Below, one piece after another: positions 31,046 to 40,397 of a DNA stretch of 64,000 bases (positions are counted from its first letter, which is position 1; every line of letters starts with the position of its first letter). This DNA is from Tsukamurella sp. 8F (lineage in GTDB: Bacteria; Actinomycetota; Actinomycetes; Mycobacteriales; Mycobacteriaceae). The notes under the pieces are model-generated. The model was not told the origin of the DNA and searched no databases. It was given only the letters and a program-made list of their open reading frames with translations. The position numbers and the translations under genes were made by a program. The stretch is taken from positions 62,001-126,000 of the forward strand of contig NZ_JARFTP010000002.1 in the NCBI RefSeq assembly GCF_029167375.1, given 5' to 3'.

Positions 31046-32290
31046 ATGGACACCACCACCGATCCCGAGCCGGATCTCGGCGCAGTCTGGCGCCCGCTCG
31101 CGCACCCCATCGACTACCTCGACTCGTCGCGTCCCTGGCGCGCGGTCGCCTACAGCCTCGTCACGGCCGTCCTGGCCGCGATCACAGCGGGCCTGGTGCT
31201 GTCGATACTGCTCATCCCGCTGCTGCCGCTGTGGGCGTACATCCTCGGCAGACTGGACCGAGTGCGTGTCACGCTGCTCGGGACCGAGCGCATCGCCGAT
31301 CCACACAGGCCCGTCGCGGGGCCGTTGATCGAGCGGTGCGGAGCGCGGCTGGGTGAGGGTGCTACCTGGCGCGAGACGGTGTATGTCGTCGCCATCGCGA
31401 CCCTGTCCGGCGCGGCGGCCCTGGCGGCGATGCTGTTCTGGGCGATGGCCGGCGCCCTGGTCGTATCGCCGCTGCTCGTCCGCTCGGAGCCGATCGACGT
31501 CTGGCGGGTCACCGTCACGACGTCCCAGCAGGCCGTGCCGCTCGCCGTGGCCGGGCTCCTGTTGGTGCCCGTGGGACTCTGGCTGCACGGTCTGCTCGCG
31601 GCCGTCGAGTCGAGCCTCGCGGTGTGGCTGCTGGGACCGACGCAGGGGGAGCTGGCACGCCGCGTCGCGGGCCTGGAGACCTCGCGCAGTGTGCTGGTGG
31701 ACTCGTTCGAGGGCGAGCGCCAGCGGATCGAGCGAGACCTGCACGACGGACCCCAACAGGATCTCGTCGGACTGGCCATGACGCTGGGTGAGATGGAGGC
31801 CGAGCTGGGGGAGCGACCCGAGCCGCGCGCCCAGCTGGCGACCGCGCAGGCGCAGCTCGACCGTGCCCTCGCCTCCCTGCGGGCTGCGGTGCGCGGGGTA
31901 CATCCGGCTGTGCTCACCGACCGCGGCGTCGCGGCTGCCGTAGCCGAGCTGGGCGGCCCGTCGCTGCCCGTGACCGTCGTATGCGGGGAGGGCTGGTCGC
32001 CCGGGTTACGGCTGCCGCCGGCCGTCGAGGCGACGATGTACTTCACCGCGAGCGAGGCGGTCACCAACGCCGCCAAGCACGGCGCGGCCACGGCGGTGTC
32101 CGTCGCGCTCGACGCGGACCGCGACGGTATCCGGATGACGATCACCGACGACGGCGCCGGCGGGGCCGACCCGGACGCGGGATCCGGTTTGGCGGGCCTG
32201 GTGGAGCGGGCCGCGACCGTCGGTGCCGAACTGCACGTCTTCAGCCCGCAGGGCGGCCCCACGACGCTGGCGTGGCGGATGGCAGGCTGA
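31046..32290 (+). CDS. Sensor histidine kinase (NarL/DesK type)
   Basis: Membrane sensor kinase. The N-terminal half has about four hydrophobic helices (around 35-60, 115-140, 165-185) resembling the 'putative sensor' domain of actinobacterial kinases. The dimerisation/phosphoacceptor motif is ERDLHDGPQQDLVGLAM, with the phosphorylated His in LHDG. The ATPase domain has EAVTNAAKHGAA (N-box) and TDDGAGGADPDAGSGLAGL (G-box). 414 residues. The response regulator starts 4 bases downstream, so they form one two-component system. The signal is unknown. Confidence 0.9.
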   Translation: MDTTTDPEPDLGAVWRPLAHPIDYLDSSRPWRAVAYSLVTAVLAAITAGLVLSILLIPLLPLWAYILGRLDRVRVTLLGTERIADPHRPVAGPLIERCGARLGEGATWRETVYVVAIATLSGAAALAAMLFWAMAGALVVSPLLVRSEPIDVWRVTVTTSQQAVPLAVAGLLLVPVGLWLHGLLAAVESSLAVWLLGPTQGELARRVAGLETSRSVLVDSFEGERQRIERDLHDGPQQDLVGLAMTLGEMEAELGERPEPRAQLATAQAQLDRALASLRAAVRGVHPAVLTDRGVAAAVAELGGPSLPVTVVCGEGWSPGLRLPPAVEATMYFTASEAVTNAAKHGAATAVSVALDADRDGIRMTITDDGAGGADPDAGSGLAGLVERAATVGAELHVFSPQGGPTTLAWRMAG

Positions 32291-32294
32291 CCTG

Positions 32295-32948
32295 GTGCGA
32301 ATCGTGCTGGCGGAGGACTCGGTACTGCTGCGCGAGGGGCTCGTCCGCATCCTGGAGCGCGCGGGACACGACGTGGTCGCTGCCGTCGGAGATGCGGCCG
32401 CACTGGCTGATTCGGTTGCGGCGGACGCCCCGGACCTGGTCGTGACCGATGTTCGTATGCCCGCCCGGGCCGGTGCCGACGAGGGCGCTCTGGACGAGGG
32501 GCTTCGGGCGGCGCTCGCGCTGCGTAGGGGCACCGCGGGTGTGCCCGTGCTGGTCCTGTCTCAGTACGTCGCCGGCGCGTACGCGCGGGAGCTGGTCGAA
32601 TCGGGCGGGGGTGTCGGCTATCTGCTCAAGGAGCGGGTCGGCCGGGTCGCCGACTTCCTCCGCGCCGCAGACACCGTCGCGTCCGGCGGCGTGGTCGTCG
32701 ACCCCGAGGTGGTGACCCAGATGTTCCGGTCGTCACCCCTCGACCGGTTCACGCCCCGCGAGCGCGAGGTGATGGAGCGGATGGCGCGCGGCGACGGTAA
32801 CGCGCAGATCGCCGCGGACCTCGTCGTGTCGGATGCGGCGGTGTCGAAGCACGTCGCGTCCGTGTTCGCGAAGCTCGACCTGCCGCCCGAGGAGGGGAAT
32901 CGTCGAGTGCGCGCCGTGCTCGCGTACCTGGCCGAGCACCCGACGTGA
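32295..32948 (+). CDS. LuxR/NarL-family response regulator
   Basis: 217 residues: a receiver domain starting VRIVLAEDSVLLREGL, with the phospho-acceptor Asp in LVVTDVRMP, Ser/Thr-type switch in VLSQY and Lys in YLLKERVG. Then a C-terminal LuxR helix-turn-helix (TPREREVMERMARGDGNAQIA, with SDAAVSKHVASVFAKL as recognition helix). GTG 32295 directly follows the kinase stop. It should be phosphorylated by the kinase next to it. Targets cannot be read from the sequence. Confidence 0.92.
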   Translation: MRIVLAEDSVLLREGLVRILERAGHDVVAAVGDAAALADSVAADAPDLVVTDVRMPARAGADEGALDEGLRAALALRRGTAGVPVLVLSQYVAGAYARELVESGGGVGYLLKERVGRVADFLRAADTVASGGVVVDPEVVTQMFRSSPLDRFTPREREVMERMARGDGNAQIAADLVVSDAAVSKHVASVFAKLDLPPEEGNRRVRAVLAYLAEHPT

Positions 32949-32966
32949 GCGGTCCGGGCGCTGCGC

Positions 32967-33932
32967 TCAGGGGATGAGCACCACGGAGCCCGTGGTCTTG
33001 CGCGCCTGCAGATCCGTGTGCGCCCGGGCGGCGTCCGCGAGCGGGTACGAAGCGCCCACCAGGAATCGCAGGGTGCCGTCCGCCAGCCCGTCGAAGACGA
33101 ACGACGACCGGCGCTCGAAGTCCTGCGGCGTGGCGACGTACGAGCCCAGCGACGGCCGCTGGATGTACAACGAGCCGTGGCTGTTGAGCTGCTGCAGGTC
33201 GAACGGCGGGATCGGCCCCGACGCCGCGCCGAACGCGATGATGTACCCGTGCGGCCGGGCCGAAGCGAGCGACGCCTGGATCGTGTCCTTCCCGACGCCG
33301 TCGTAGACCGCGGCCACGCCCGCCCCGTCCGTCAGCTCGCGGACCCGACCGGCGACGTCGTCGGTGTATCGGAGCGTCGCGGCGGCACCCGCGCCGCGCG
33401 AGAGCTCGGCCTTGGCGTCCGATGACACAGTGCTGATGACGCGCGCCCCCAGCCCCTTCGCCATCTGCGTGACCAGCAGGCCCGTGCCGCCCGCACCCGC
33501 GTGCACGAGGACGGTGTCGCCGGGCTGCACAGGGTATGAATCGTGGGTGAGATAGTGCGCGGTCATGCCCTGCAGGAGCACCGAAGCGGCGACGTCGGAT
33601 CCGACCGCGTCGGGAACCCGGACGGTCCGGTCGGCGGGCACGGTCGCCAGCTCGGCGTAGGTGCCGGTGCCGTCGGCGAACGCGACGCGGTCCCCGACCG
33701 AGCGGGAGGTCACGCCGTCACCCAGCGCGACAACGGTGCCGGCCCCCTCGGTGCCGGGTGTGTAGGGCGGCTTGGACGGGTAGATGCCCTGGCGGAAGTA
33801 GGTGTCGATGAAGTTCACGCCGACCGCCTCGACGCGGACCAGCACCTGGCCCGGCGCGGGAGTCGGATCGTGTGCCTGCCCGTACTCGAGTACCTCTGGG
33901 CCGCCGTTCCGCTGGACCGTGATTGCACGCAT
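32967..33932 (-). CDS. qor: Quinone oxidoreductase (zinc-free MDR family)
   Basis: NADPH-dependent quinone reductase of the zeta-crystallin/Qor group. Start MRAITVQRNGGPEVL, the VGVNFIDTYFRQGIYP signature, the nucleotide loop VHAGAGGTGLLVTQMAK, and no catalytic zinc ligands. 321 residues, full length. It converges on the response-regulator gene, with 18 bases between. Its position near ctaB/ctaA is conserved in mycobacteria. Confidence 0.92.
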   Translation of the reverse strand: MRAITVQRNGGPEVLEYGQAHDPTPAPGQVLVRVEAVGVNFIDTYFRQGIYPSKPPYTPGTEGAGTVVALGDGVTSRSVGDRVAFADGTGTYAELATVPADRTVRVPDAVGSDVAASVLLQGMTAHYLTHDSYPVQPGDTVLVHAGAGGTGLLVTQMAKGLGARVISTVSSDAKAELSRGAGAAATLRYTDDVAGRVRELTDGAGVAAVYDGVGKDTIQASLASARPHGYIIAFGAASGPIPPFDLQQLNSHGSLYIQRPSLGSYVATPQDFERRSSFVFDGLADGTLRFLVGASYPLADAARAHTDLQARKTTGSVVLIP

Positions 33933-33986
33933 GGCAGGTACTACCTCGGCGTCCGGGACGTTATTCCGCCTCGGTAGGCTGCCGGC

Positions 33987-34316
33987 ATGAGCGATGAGGC
34001 TACATCCGCTGCTGAGCAGGCTGCCCCGGCCGCGCCCGCCGGCGTCGTGAAGATCGTCAAGGCGTTCGCATCACGTCACGGCGGCGCGAACGCGGTGCTG
34101 CAGGACATGGGGGAGCAGGGCGTGCGTATCACCCTCGTAGGCGAGGACGGGATCCTCGGGGACCAGGTCGTCGCGGACCGGCCCACGGCGGAGGCCGTCG
34201 CCGCCGAAGCCGGGATCGAGACCTCGGAGTGGGTGCGCGATCTGGTCTCGAAGGTCACGCCCGAGGAGCCGAAGCACTTCCGGCTGATGGCCGGCTACCG
34301 GGCTCGGTCGCTGTAA
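33987..34316 (+). CDS. Conserved hypothetical 109-residue protein
   Basis: Small soluble protein of unknown function. An Ala/Pro-rich N-terminus of 20 residues is followed by a compact alpha/beta part (VVKIVKAFASRHGG, VRITLVGEDGILGDQVVADRPTAEAVAAEAGI). No signal peptide or cysteine. It is divergent from qor. Its last 62 bases overlap the 3' end of ctaA on the other strand, which is unusual here but both frames look real. Confidence 0.6.
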   Translation: MSDEATSAAEQAAPAAPAGVVKIVKAFASRHGGANAVLQDMGEQGVRITLVGEDGILGDQVVADRPTAEAVAAEAGIETSEWVRDLVSKVTPEEPKHFRLMAGYRARSL

Positions 34317-35262
34317 CGGAGCTCCGCACCGTTCGAGGCGCCATGGCCTGGTACAGGATCGCGGTCTCGGCGATCACGGAGCACGCGCCGGCGACGTGCA
34401 GCACGACCAGCACCGCCGGCACGTTGGTGAAGTACTGCACCACACCGATCAGCGCCTGTGCGCACACGACGGCGAACACGATCCGCAGGCGGCGGCGCAC
34501 CGCGTCGGACGCTCCGCCGCGCACGGCCACGAAGGCCGCGGTGATCAGCAGCACGAGATAGACCACGAGCAGCCCGCCGTGCACCGAGGTCAGCGCCGGG
34601 ATGGACCAGTGAAGCCGGTCGATGGCCTCCGGATTGGTGCGATCGCCCGCGTGCGGACCGGCCCCGGTCACCATGACCCCCGCGGCGAGCACGAACGCCA
34701 TGACGGCTGCCGACAACGCGACGATGCGGCGGGCGACGGGCGGTGCGGCGGCGCTCCGCGCGCCGTCGTCGGGCTGCGCGATCTTGATGTACAGGGTCGC
34801 TGCAAGCCACACCATCGCGCACGATGCGAGCATGTGCGCGCCGACGACCCACCACTTGAGCCCCGTCAGCACGGTGATACCGCCGAGGACGCCCTGCACG
34901 AGAGTGGACGCCGGCATGATCCACGCGTAGACCAGGACCTCGCGTCGGCGGCGAGCGCGCGTGACGGCGAGCACGACGGCGGCGGACAGCGTCACCACGA
35001 TCCAGACCGCGATCTGCCGGTTCGAGAACTCGATGGCCTGATGCCACCACGGAACGTCCTCGTGCCGGATCGGGACGAGGCTGTCGTCGAAGCACTTCGG
35101 CCACGTCGGACAACCCAGGCCGGACGCGGTGACGCGCACGACCGAACCGGTCACGGCGATGAGCGCCTGGCTCAGGATTACCCAGAGGGCGATGATCCGC
35201 TGCGCCCTCGCGCCCGGGAGCGGGAGGAGATCGACGAGACGGAGGAACCCTCGGTACAGCAC
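34255..35262 (-). CDS. ctaA: Heme A synthase (CtaA/COX15)
   Basis: Oxidises the C8 methyl of heme O to the formyl group of heme A. 335 residues with eight predicted membrane helices. Conserved family parts: SGLGCPTWPKC with the cysteine pair in the first loop, WWHQAIEFSNRQIA with a heme-ligand His, and later VGAHMLAS and LTSVHGGLL His positions. It completes the heme A pathway begun by ctaB. The C-terminal tail (about 25 residues, Ser/Ala/Pro-rich) overlaps the convergent hypothetical gene. Confidence 0.95.
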   Translation of the reverse strand: MLYRGFLRLVDLLPLPGARAQRIIALWVILSQALIAVTGSVVRVTASGLGCPTWPKCFDDSLVPIRHEDVPWWHQAIEFSNRQIAVWIVVTLSAAVVLAVTRARRRREVLVYAWIMPASTLVQGVLGGITVLTGLKWWVVGAHMLASCAMVWLAATLYIKIAQPDDGARSAAAPPVARRIVALSAAVMAFVLAAGVMVTGAGPHAGDRTNPEAIDRLHWSIPALTSVHGGLLVVYLVLLITAAFVAVRGGASDAVRRRLRIVFAVVCAQALIGVVQYFTNVPAVLVVLHVAGACSVIAETAILYQAMAPRTVRSSVTATEPGSRPSAGSASAPRA

Positions 35263-35308
35263 GCGCCCATACTACGGGCTGTCGTTGACCGTTCCGAATC
35301 CAGTCGGG

Positions 35309-36103
35309 TCAGCCGGTGAAGCGGAAGTACCGGACGGCGGCCGCCGTCCCCACCATGCCCCACACCAGCAGCGTCGCGATCCCGAACCAGTCGAACGAGC
35401 CGCGGTCGGTCGCCCGTGTGAGGGCCTCGGTCAGGGCGCCCGACGGCACCAACCGCGCGACCCAGTTCAGCGCCGTGGGCACGTGCTGGTGTACGAGCAC
35501 CACGGAGCCGACGGCCGCCAGCACGAACCACAGCAGATTTGCGAGTGCGAGCACGACCTCGGCTTTGAGCGTGCCACCCAACAGCAGGCCCAGCGATGCG
35601 AACGCGAACACGCCGAGCGCGAGCACACCTGCGCCGATCACGAGGCCCAGCGGCTGCGGGCGCCACCCGAGCGCGAGCCCGATGGCGCCGAGGATCGCCG
35701 ACTGCAGCGCGACCACTATGACCACCGCGAGCGTCTTCCCGACGATGATCGCCCAGCGTGGCAGCGGCGTCGCACCCAGCCGTTTGAGCGCCCCGTAGCG
35801 GCGGTCGAAGCCGACGGCGATGGCCTGGCCGGTGAACGCGGTGGACATCACGGCCACGGCCATGATCGCCGGCACGAATACGTCCGCGCGGGTCTCCGCG
35901 TAATGGCCGATCGGCAGCAGTGACAGCCCCACGAGGAGGGCGATCGGGATGAACATCGTCAGTAGCAACTGCTCGCCGTTGCGTAGCAGCAGCGTGAGCT
36001 CCATCCGGGTCTGCGCCGCGACCATCGGCCCGGGCGCCGCAGCCTCAGGCTGGGGTGAGAACGTGCCGGGCCGGAAGCGGTGCGCTGGTGCGGTCATGGT
36101 CAT
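35309..36103 (-). CDS. ABC-2 type exporter permease
   Basis: 264 residues with six predicted membrane helices and the ABC-2 layout: an N-terminal cytoplasmic part, TLLLRNGEQLLLTMFIPIALLVG, and FDRRYGALKRLGATPL (amphipathic coupling segment). The ATG at 36103 overlaps the stop of the ATPase gene, so it is the channel partner of that ATPase. The substrate is unknown. The ATPase, permease and ctaA follow MptB in the same order as in mycobacteria. Confidence 0.92.
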   Translation of the reverse strand: MTMTAPAHRFRPGTFSPQPEAAAPGPMVAAQTRMELTLLLRNGEQLLLTMFIPIALLVGLSLLPIGHYAETRADVFVPAIMAVAVMSTAFTGQAIAVGFDRRYGALKRLGATPLPRWAIIVGKTLAVVIVVALQSAILGAIGLALGWRPQPLGLVIGAGVLALGVFAFASLGLLLGGTLKAEVVLALANLLWFVLAAVGSVVLVHQHVPTALNWVARLVPSGALTEALTRATDRGSFDWFGIATLLVWGMVGTAAAVRYFRFTG

Positions 36104-37038
36104 CCCCTCAGATCGCGCCCGGTCAGGTCGAGGAACACGTCCTCGAGGCTCTTGGCGCCCACGTGCAGGTTGCTGATCAGGGCGTTCTCGCCCGCACACC
36201 ACGCGGCGACGCCCGCCACCTCACGCGGCGTGACCGCGCGCCCACGCACGACGTAGACGGACTGGCCGTCCGCGCCGCCGCGCTGCGTCTCGTCGACGGC
36301 GAAACCCGCGCCGAGCCGGGTCGCGAGCCCGGCGGCGTCCAGGCCGCGGACGGCGGTGAAGCGCAGTTCGTTCTGGGACCCGGCGTGCGTCAGCTCGGTG
36401 GGCGTGCCGGCGGCGACGGTGCGGCCGTGGTCGATGATGACGACGCGGTCCGCCAGCTCCTCGGCCTCGTCGAGCAGGTGCGTGGTGAGCAGCACGGTGA
36501 CGCCGTCGCGGCGCAGGGAGTCGACGAGGTCCCATACGAGCAGGCGGGCCTGCGCGTCCAGGCCCGCGGTCGGCTCGTCGAGGAAGACGAGCTCGGGACG
36601 TCCGACGATGGCGCATGCCAGCGCGAGCCGCTGCTGTTGCCCGCCCGACAGACGCCGGTAGCCGACCGTCGCTGCGTCGGCGAGGCCGAGCGTCTTCAGC
36701 AGCCAGTCGGGGTCGAGCGGGTTCGCGGAGTAGGCGGCGACGAGCCGGAGCATCTCTCCGGCTTTAGCGCCGGGATACGCGCCTCCGCCCTGCAACATCA
36801 CGCCGATGCGCGGCCGCAGCCGCGCCGCGTCGGCGACCGGATCGAGGCCGAGGACTTCGATAGTGCCCTCGTCGGGAGAGGCGAAGCCCTCACACATCTC
36901 GACGGTCGTGGTCTTACCGGCGCCGTTCGGGCCGAGAAGGGCGAGGACCGTGCCGTCGTCGATCTCGAGATCGAGGCCGTCGACGGCGGTGAGGTCGCGA
37001 TACCGCTTGGTGACGGCTTTCGCGGACAGGGCAACCAC
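36100..37038 (-). CDS. ABC transporter ATP-binding protein
   Basis: 312 residues with Walker A GPNGAGKTTTVEM, Q-loop, signature LSGGQQQRLALA, Walker B LVFLDEPTAGLD and the switch His in TTHLLDEAEELADRV. The C-terminal extension (about 90 residues) is typical of DrrA/CcmA-like exporters. GTG start at 37038, 7 bases after the mannosyltransferase gene. It forms a two-gene exporter with the following permease. Confidence 0.95.
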   Translation of the reverse strand: MVALSAKAVTKRYRDLTAVDGLDLEIDDGTVLALLGPNGAGKTTTVEMCEGFASPDEGTIEVLGLDPVADAARLRPRIGVMLQGGGAYPGAKAGEMLRLVAAYSANPLDPDWLLKTLGLADAATVGYRRLSGGQQQRLALACAIVGRPELVFLDEPTAGLDAQARLLVWDLVDSLRRDGVTVLLTTHLLDEAEELADRVVIIDHGRTVAAGTPTELTHAGSQNELRFTAVRGLDAAGLATRLGAGFAVDETQRGGADGQSVYVVRGRAVTPREVAGVAAWCAGENALISNLHVGAKSLEDVFLDLTGRDLRG

Positions 37039-37044
37039 GGGTGC

Positions 37045-38865
37045 TCAGCGTACAGCCCGGTCCGACGGACCCCGTCGGCGCACGCGTGCCACGACGGCCG
37101 AGGTCAGCGCCCGCCCGCCGCCGAACGTCAGGTAGAGATACAGCGCCACCACGATCGCCGTGGTGATCGCCGACCGCGCGATCACGTACGGCTCGATCTC
37201 GCCGCCGTTCGGCATGAGCATGAGCGACACGACGCACGACGCGATCACCGCGGACAACCGGAACGCGGGCGCCGTCGCCCAGGCCGCCAGCGGGATGATG
37301 GCCCACAGCAGGTACCAGGGCTGGACGACGGGGAACAGCAGGACGATGGCGGCCATCGAGACGCCGATCGCACCGACGGGGTGGATCCGCCCGGAGAGCG
37401 TGCCGAGGAGCATGCGGCACACGATGACGGCCGCGATCGCGGCGGCGAGCGGGCGGGTGAGGGCGAGGATCGCGGTGGTGTGGTCGCCGAGCCCGAGTAG
37501 GACACCGATCTGTCCGGTCCCGAGCCCGAGGATCGTCGGGATCGACATCCACGACCGCACCTTGTTCGCAGTGCCCAGCGTGCTGGCGTCGAGCCAGCCG
37601 TAGCCGAGGCCCGTCACCTGGCACACCAGCACGACCACGGCGACGAGGACGACGGCCAGCAGGCAGGCGGACGTGGCGAGTGCCAGCGTCGTGCGGCGCC
37701 ACGTTGGCCGCATGCCCGTCAGTGCGAGGCGCCAGTTCCCGGCACGCCCCCCGATGTTCGGGAAGACCGCGCCGAGGCGCCGCGCCAGGGCCATCCCGAC
37801 GAACCCCATCGCGAGCACGGACGTGATCTTGATCAGGCTCGACGCCGCGATCGTCGCGGCTCCGGCGACGAGCAGCCAGCCCGTGCGGGATGGCAGCCAC
37901 GGCCTTTCGAGCCTCGCGGTTCCGCCGAGGAACGATCGGCCGGAGTCGATCGCGCGCAGTGCCCACTCGATGCCGACCAGCATCAGCCCGAGCATGAGGG
38001 CCTCGTTGTGGATGCCGGCGATCAGGTGGAAGATCAGTAGCGGGTTCGCGGCGCCGAGCCACAGCGCGGCGACCTCGTTGACCCCGCAGCGCCGCGCGAG
38101 CCGCGGCAGCGCCCAGACGATGAAGGCCACGCCTGCGAGAGCGAGGAGCCGGTGCAGGACCACCGCCTCGACGATGTTCTCACCGGTCAGGGCCGTGATA
38201 CCGCGGCCGAGGTAGAGGAACAGCGGTCCGTAGGGCGCGGGGGTGTCGCGCCAGATGTTCGGCACCGAACGGGTGAACACGTGGTCGATGCCCAGCGCCG
38301 CGGCGGGGCCGATCCGGTAGGGATCCATGCCGCGCGCGGTGATCTCGCTCTGCGCGAGGTAGGAGTACACGTCCTTGCTGAACATCGGAGGCGCGAACAC
38401 GAACGGCAGGCACCAGAGTGCGAGGATCCGGTCGAACGCCCTGCGCTGCAGCCGCCGGGGCGGGGCGGGCGGACGGTGTGCGTTGGGTGCGAGGTATCCG
38501 ACCGTGTACCGGCGCAGCAGTACCCACGCGAGCATCAGCATCGCCGTGCCGGTCATCGCGACCGTCAGCGCGGTCGACGGCATGCGGAACATGAGACCGA
38601 ACAGTCGGACACCCGCGATCGGATTCTGCACGACCGGGAACGACCCGACCCCCAGTGCGCCGAACGCTATGAGGACCGCGCCGACGCCGCCGAACATCGC
38701 TATCCTGCGCGCCTGACGCTTCTCGGCAGGCAGGAGGTCGGGATATTCGCCCTCGTCGCCGTGCAGGCTCGTTACGGTGGCCGACGACGACGCCTCCGTG
38801 CGCGTAATGCCCAGGTAGCGGCCCACGGCCTTCGCGGCTGCGGGACTACGGACCGTGGGCGACAC
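37045..38865 (-). CDS. mptB: GT-C alpha-1,6-mannosyltransferase, MptB-like
   Basis: Polyprenyl-phosphate-mannose-dependent mannosyltransferase of the lipomannan/lipoarabinomannan core pathway (MptB group). 606 residues with about 13 membrane helices. The GT-C acidic motif region lies in the first external loop (FSKDVYSYLAQSEITARGMDPY). The GIHNEALMLGLML segment and the long C-terminal membrane part are also family-like. The MptB assignment is supported by position: its mycobacterial homologue sits directly divergent from sufR, as here (one kinase gene intervenes). GTG start at 38865. Confidence 0.85.
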   Translation of the reverse strand: MSPTVRSPAAAKAVGRYLGITRTEASSSATVTSLHGDEGEYPDLLPAEKRQARRIAMFGGVGAVLIAFGALGVGSFPVVQNPIAGVRLFGLMFRMPSTALTVAMTGTAMLMLAWVLLRRYTVGYLAPNAHRPPAPPRRLQRRAFDRILALWCLPFVFAPPMFSKDVYSYLAQSEITARGMDPYRIGPAAALGIDHVFTRSVPNIWRDTPAPYGPLFLYLGRGITALTGENIVEAVVLHRLLALAGVAFIVWALPRLARRCGVNEVAALWLGAANPLLIFHLIAGIHNEALMLGLMLVGIEWALRAIDSGRSFLGGTARLERPWLPSRTGWLLVAGAATIAASSLIKITSVLAMGFVGMALARRLGAVFPNIGGRAGNWRLALTGMRPTWRRTTLALATSACLLAVVLVAVVVLVCQVTGLGYGWLDASTLGTANKVRSWMSIPTILGLGTGQIGVLLGLGDHTTAILALTRPLAAAIAAVIVCRMLLGTLSGRIHPVGAIGVSMAAIVLLFPVVQPWYLLWAIIPLAAWATAPAFRLSAVIASCVVSLMLMPNGGEIEPYVIARSAITTAIVVALYLYLTFGGGRALTSAVVARVRRRGPSDRAVR

Positions 38866-38919
38866 GGATGCAGCGTACTCGGGGCGGCTCGGGGCGCCGT
38901 GGCGTGCGCGGCCGCGACC

Positions 38920-39594
38920 TCAGCGCACGGGGTGCGATGCCGCCGCGGCGGCCGCGACGACGCGATCAGCTCGCATTGCGGCGGCGGCCACACGGCGGGC
39001 GTTCGGCTCGTCCACCTCGCGCACCCAGGCCCACGCCGCGTCTGGGGTCTTACCGAACCGGATGTGCCTGCGCACCAGTCGTTCCCGGCGTATCGCATCG
39101 TCGACGACTACGAACCACACCTCGTCGAGCGCAGCGCGCACCGGAGCCCACACCTCGTCGTCGAGCAGCAGGTAGTTGCCCTCGGTGACGACGATGCGGC
39201 ATGCGGGTTCGATGGGGATCGCTCCCGCGAGGGGTTGCTCGAGCGTCCGCTCGAACGCGGGCGCATAGGCGGTGCGACTCCTGTCGGGATCGACGAGTCG
39301 GCGCAGCAGGGCGGCATAGCCGTCGGCGTCGAACGTGTCCGGAGCGCCCTTGCGGCCGAGCCGACCCAGTCGTAGGAGCTCGGCGTCGGCCAGGTGGAAG
39401 CCGTCCATCGGCACGTGTACCGCTCGATCGGGGCCTATACCGGCGGGCGGCTCCGCGGCCAGCGCGCCCACCAGTGCCTCGGCGAGGGTCGTCTTCCCGG
39501 CTCCGGGTGCCCCGCATATCCCGAGTACGACCGGGCGGTCCGGCAGCACCAGCGCACGCGCCGCCGCGACGGCGTCGGGGAGCGTGTCGAGCAT
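38920..39594 (-). CDS. P-loop nucleoside/pantothenate-kinase-like protein
   Basis: A kinase of the uridine-kinase/PRK superfamily. Walker A GICGAPGAGKTTLAEAL near the N-terminus; then VHVPMDGFHLADAEL (substrate/catalytic Asp), and VVTEGNYLLLDDEVWAPVRAALD, which is typical of the YfdG/FrcK-like nucleoside-triphosphate hydrolases. 224 residues from ATG 39594, preceded by GGCGGG. An upstream TTG at 39639 would add 15 residues. Its substrate is unknown. It lies between mptB and sufR, where mycobacteria usually have nothing. Confidence 0.8.
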   Translation of the reverse strand: MLDTLPDAVAAARALVLPDRPVVLGICGAPGAGKTTLAEALVGALAAEPPAGIGPDRAVHVPMDGFHLADAELLRLGRLGRKGAPDTFDADGYAALLRRLVDPDRSRTAYAPAFERTLEQPLAGAIPIEPACRIVVTEGNYLLLDDEVWAPVRAALDEVWFVVVDDAIRRERLVRRHIRFGKTPDAAWAWVREVDEPNARRVAAAAMRADRVVAAAAAASHPVR

Positions 39595-39690
39595 CCCGCC
39601 ATTCTGCCGGGTGATATGCGACACGGGGATTTCGGCCAAGCGCTGGCGAGCTTAGCCTGCCCTTGCTAGCATGCGCGGCGGATTTACGAA

Positions 39691-39703
39691 ACAATCGTGT
39701 TGT
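39691..39703. promoter_or_regulatory. Possible SufR operator
   Basis: ACAATCGTGTTGT is a perfect inverted repeat (ACAA, 5 bases, TTGT) overlapping the sufR start codon. Auto-repression by [4Fe-4S]-SufR is known in mycobacteria, with an operator at this location. The exact sequence match to a published site is not claimed. Confidence 0.35.
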
Positions 39704-40397
39704 GAAAAACCACGAGACGACTGTGCGCGAGGGTGGTGTCCGCCCATTGGAGGGCGACACCCGCCACGCCATCGTGTCTCTGCTCGTGGCGAAGGGGGCC
39801 TGCACCGCGGCGGACATCGGTGAGGAACTCGACATCACACCCACGGCCGTCCGTCGCCATCTCGACATCCTCATCGATGCAGGTGAGGTGACCTCAGCGC
39901 CACCGTCGACTCGTAGCGACCATCGTCGCCGCGGGCGTCCGGCCCGGCAGTTCCTGCTGACGCAGGCCGGCCGCCGGCAACTGTCCCAGGGCTACGACGT
40001 CCTGGCCGGTGACGCGCTCCGCGCCCTCCGTGAGGTAGGCGGGGAGGAGGCGGTACGGGCGTTCGCCCGCCGCCGGGCGGAGGCCGCTGTGGCCTCGGCC
40101 GACACCAGCGCCACGGCGGACACGGGCACCAACGCCCGGAGGATCGCCGTCGCACTGTCGGATGCCGGCTTCTCGGCCGACACCCGCATCGTCGGGTCCG
40201 GCGTCCAGATCTGCCAACACCACTGCCCGGTGTCGGAGGTCGCCAGCGAGTTCCCCGAACTCTGCGAAGCAGAAATAGAGGTCATCGGGGAATTGTTGGG
40301 AACACACGTCCAGCGTTTGGCGACGATCGCCAACGGGGACCGCGCATGCACCACACACGTGCCCCTGACCACGGGGCAGCCGAAGGAGCTTCGATGA
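39702..40397 (+). CDS. sufR: Fe-S cluster-sensing repressor SufR
   Basis: A winged-helix regulator that represses the suf operon when carrying a [4Fe-4S] cluster. N-terminal [29 protein letters not shown]-terminal cluster ligands: CQHHCPVSE, then ELCEAE (Cys-x3-Cys-x13-Cys pattern). 231 residues. GTG 39702 is preferred: it lies right at the inverted repeat and lacks a strong ribosome site, so a different or leaderless start is possible. The stop overlaps the sufB ATG. Confidence 0.92.
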   Translation: MKNHETTVREGGVRPLEGDTRHAIVSLLVAKGACTAADIGEELDITPTAVRRHLDILIDAGEVTSAPPSTRSDHRRRGRPARQFLLTQAGRRQLSQGYDVLAGDALRALREVGGEEAVRAFARRRAEAAVASADTSATADTGTNARRIAVALSDAGFSADTRIVGSGVQICQHHCPVSEVASEFPELCEAEIEVIGELLGTHVQRLATIANGDRACTTHVPLTTGQPKELR

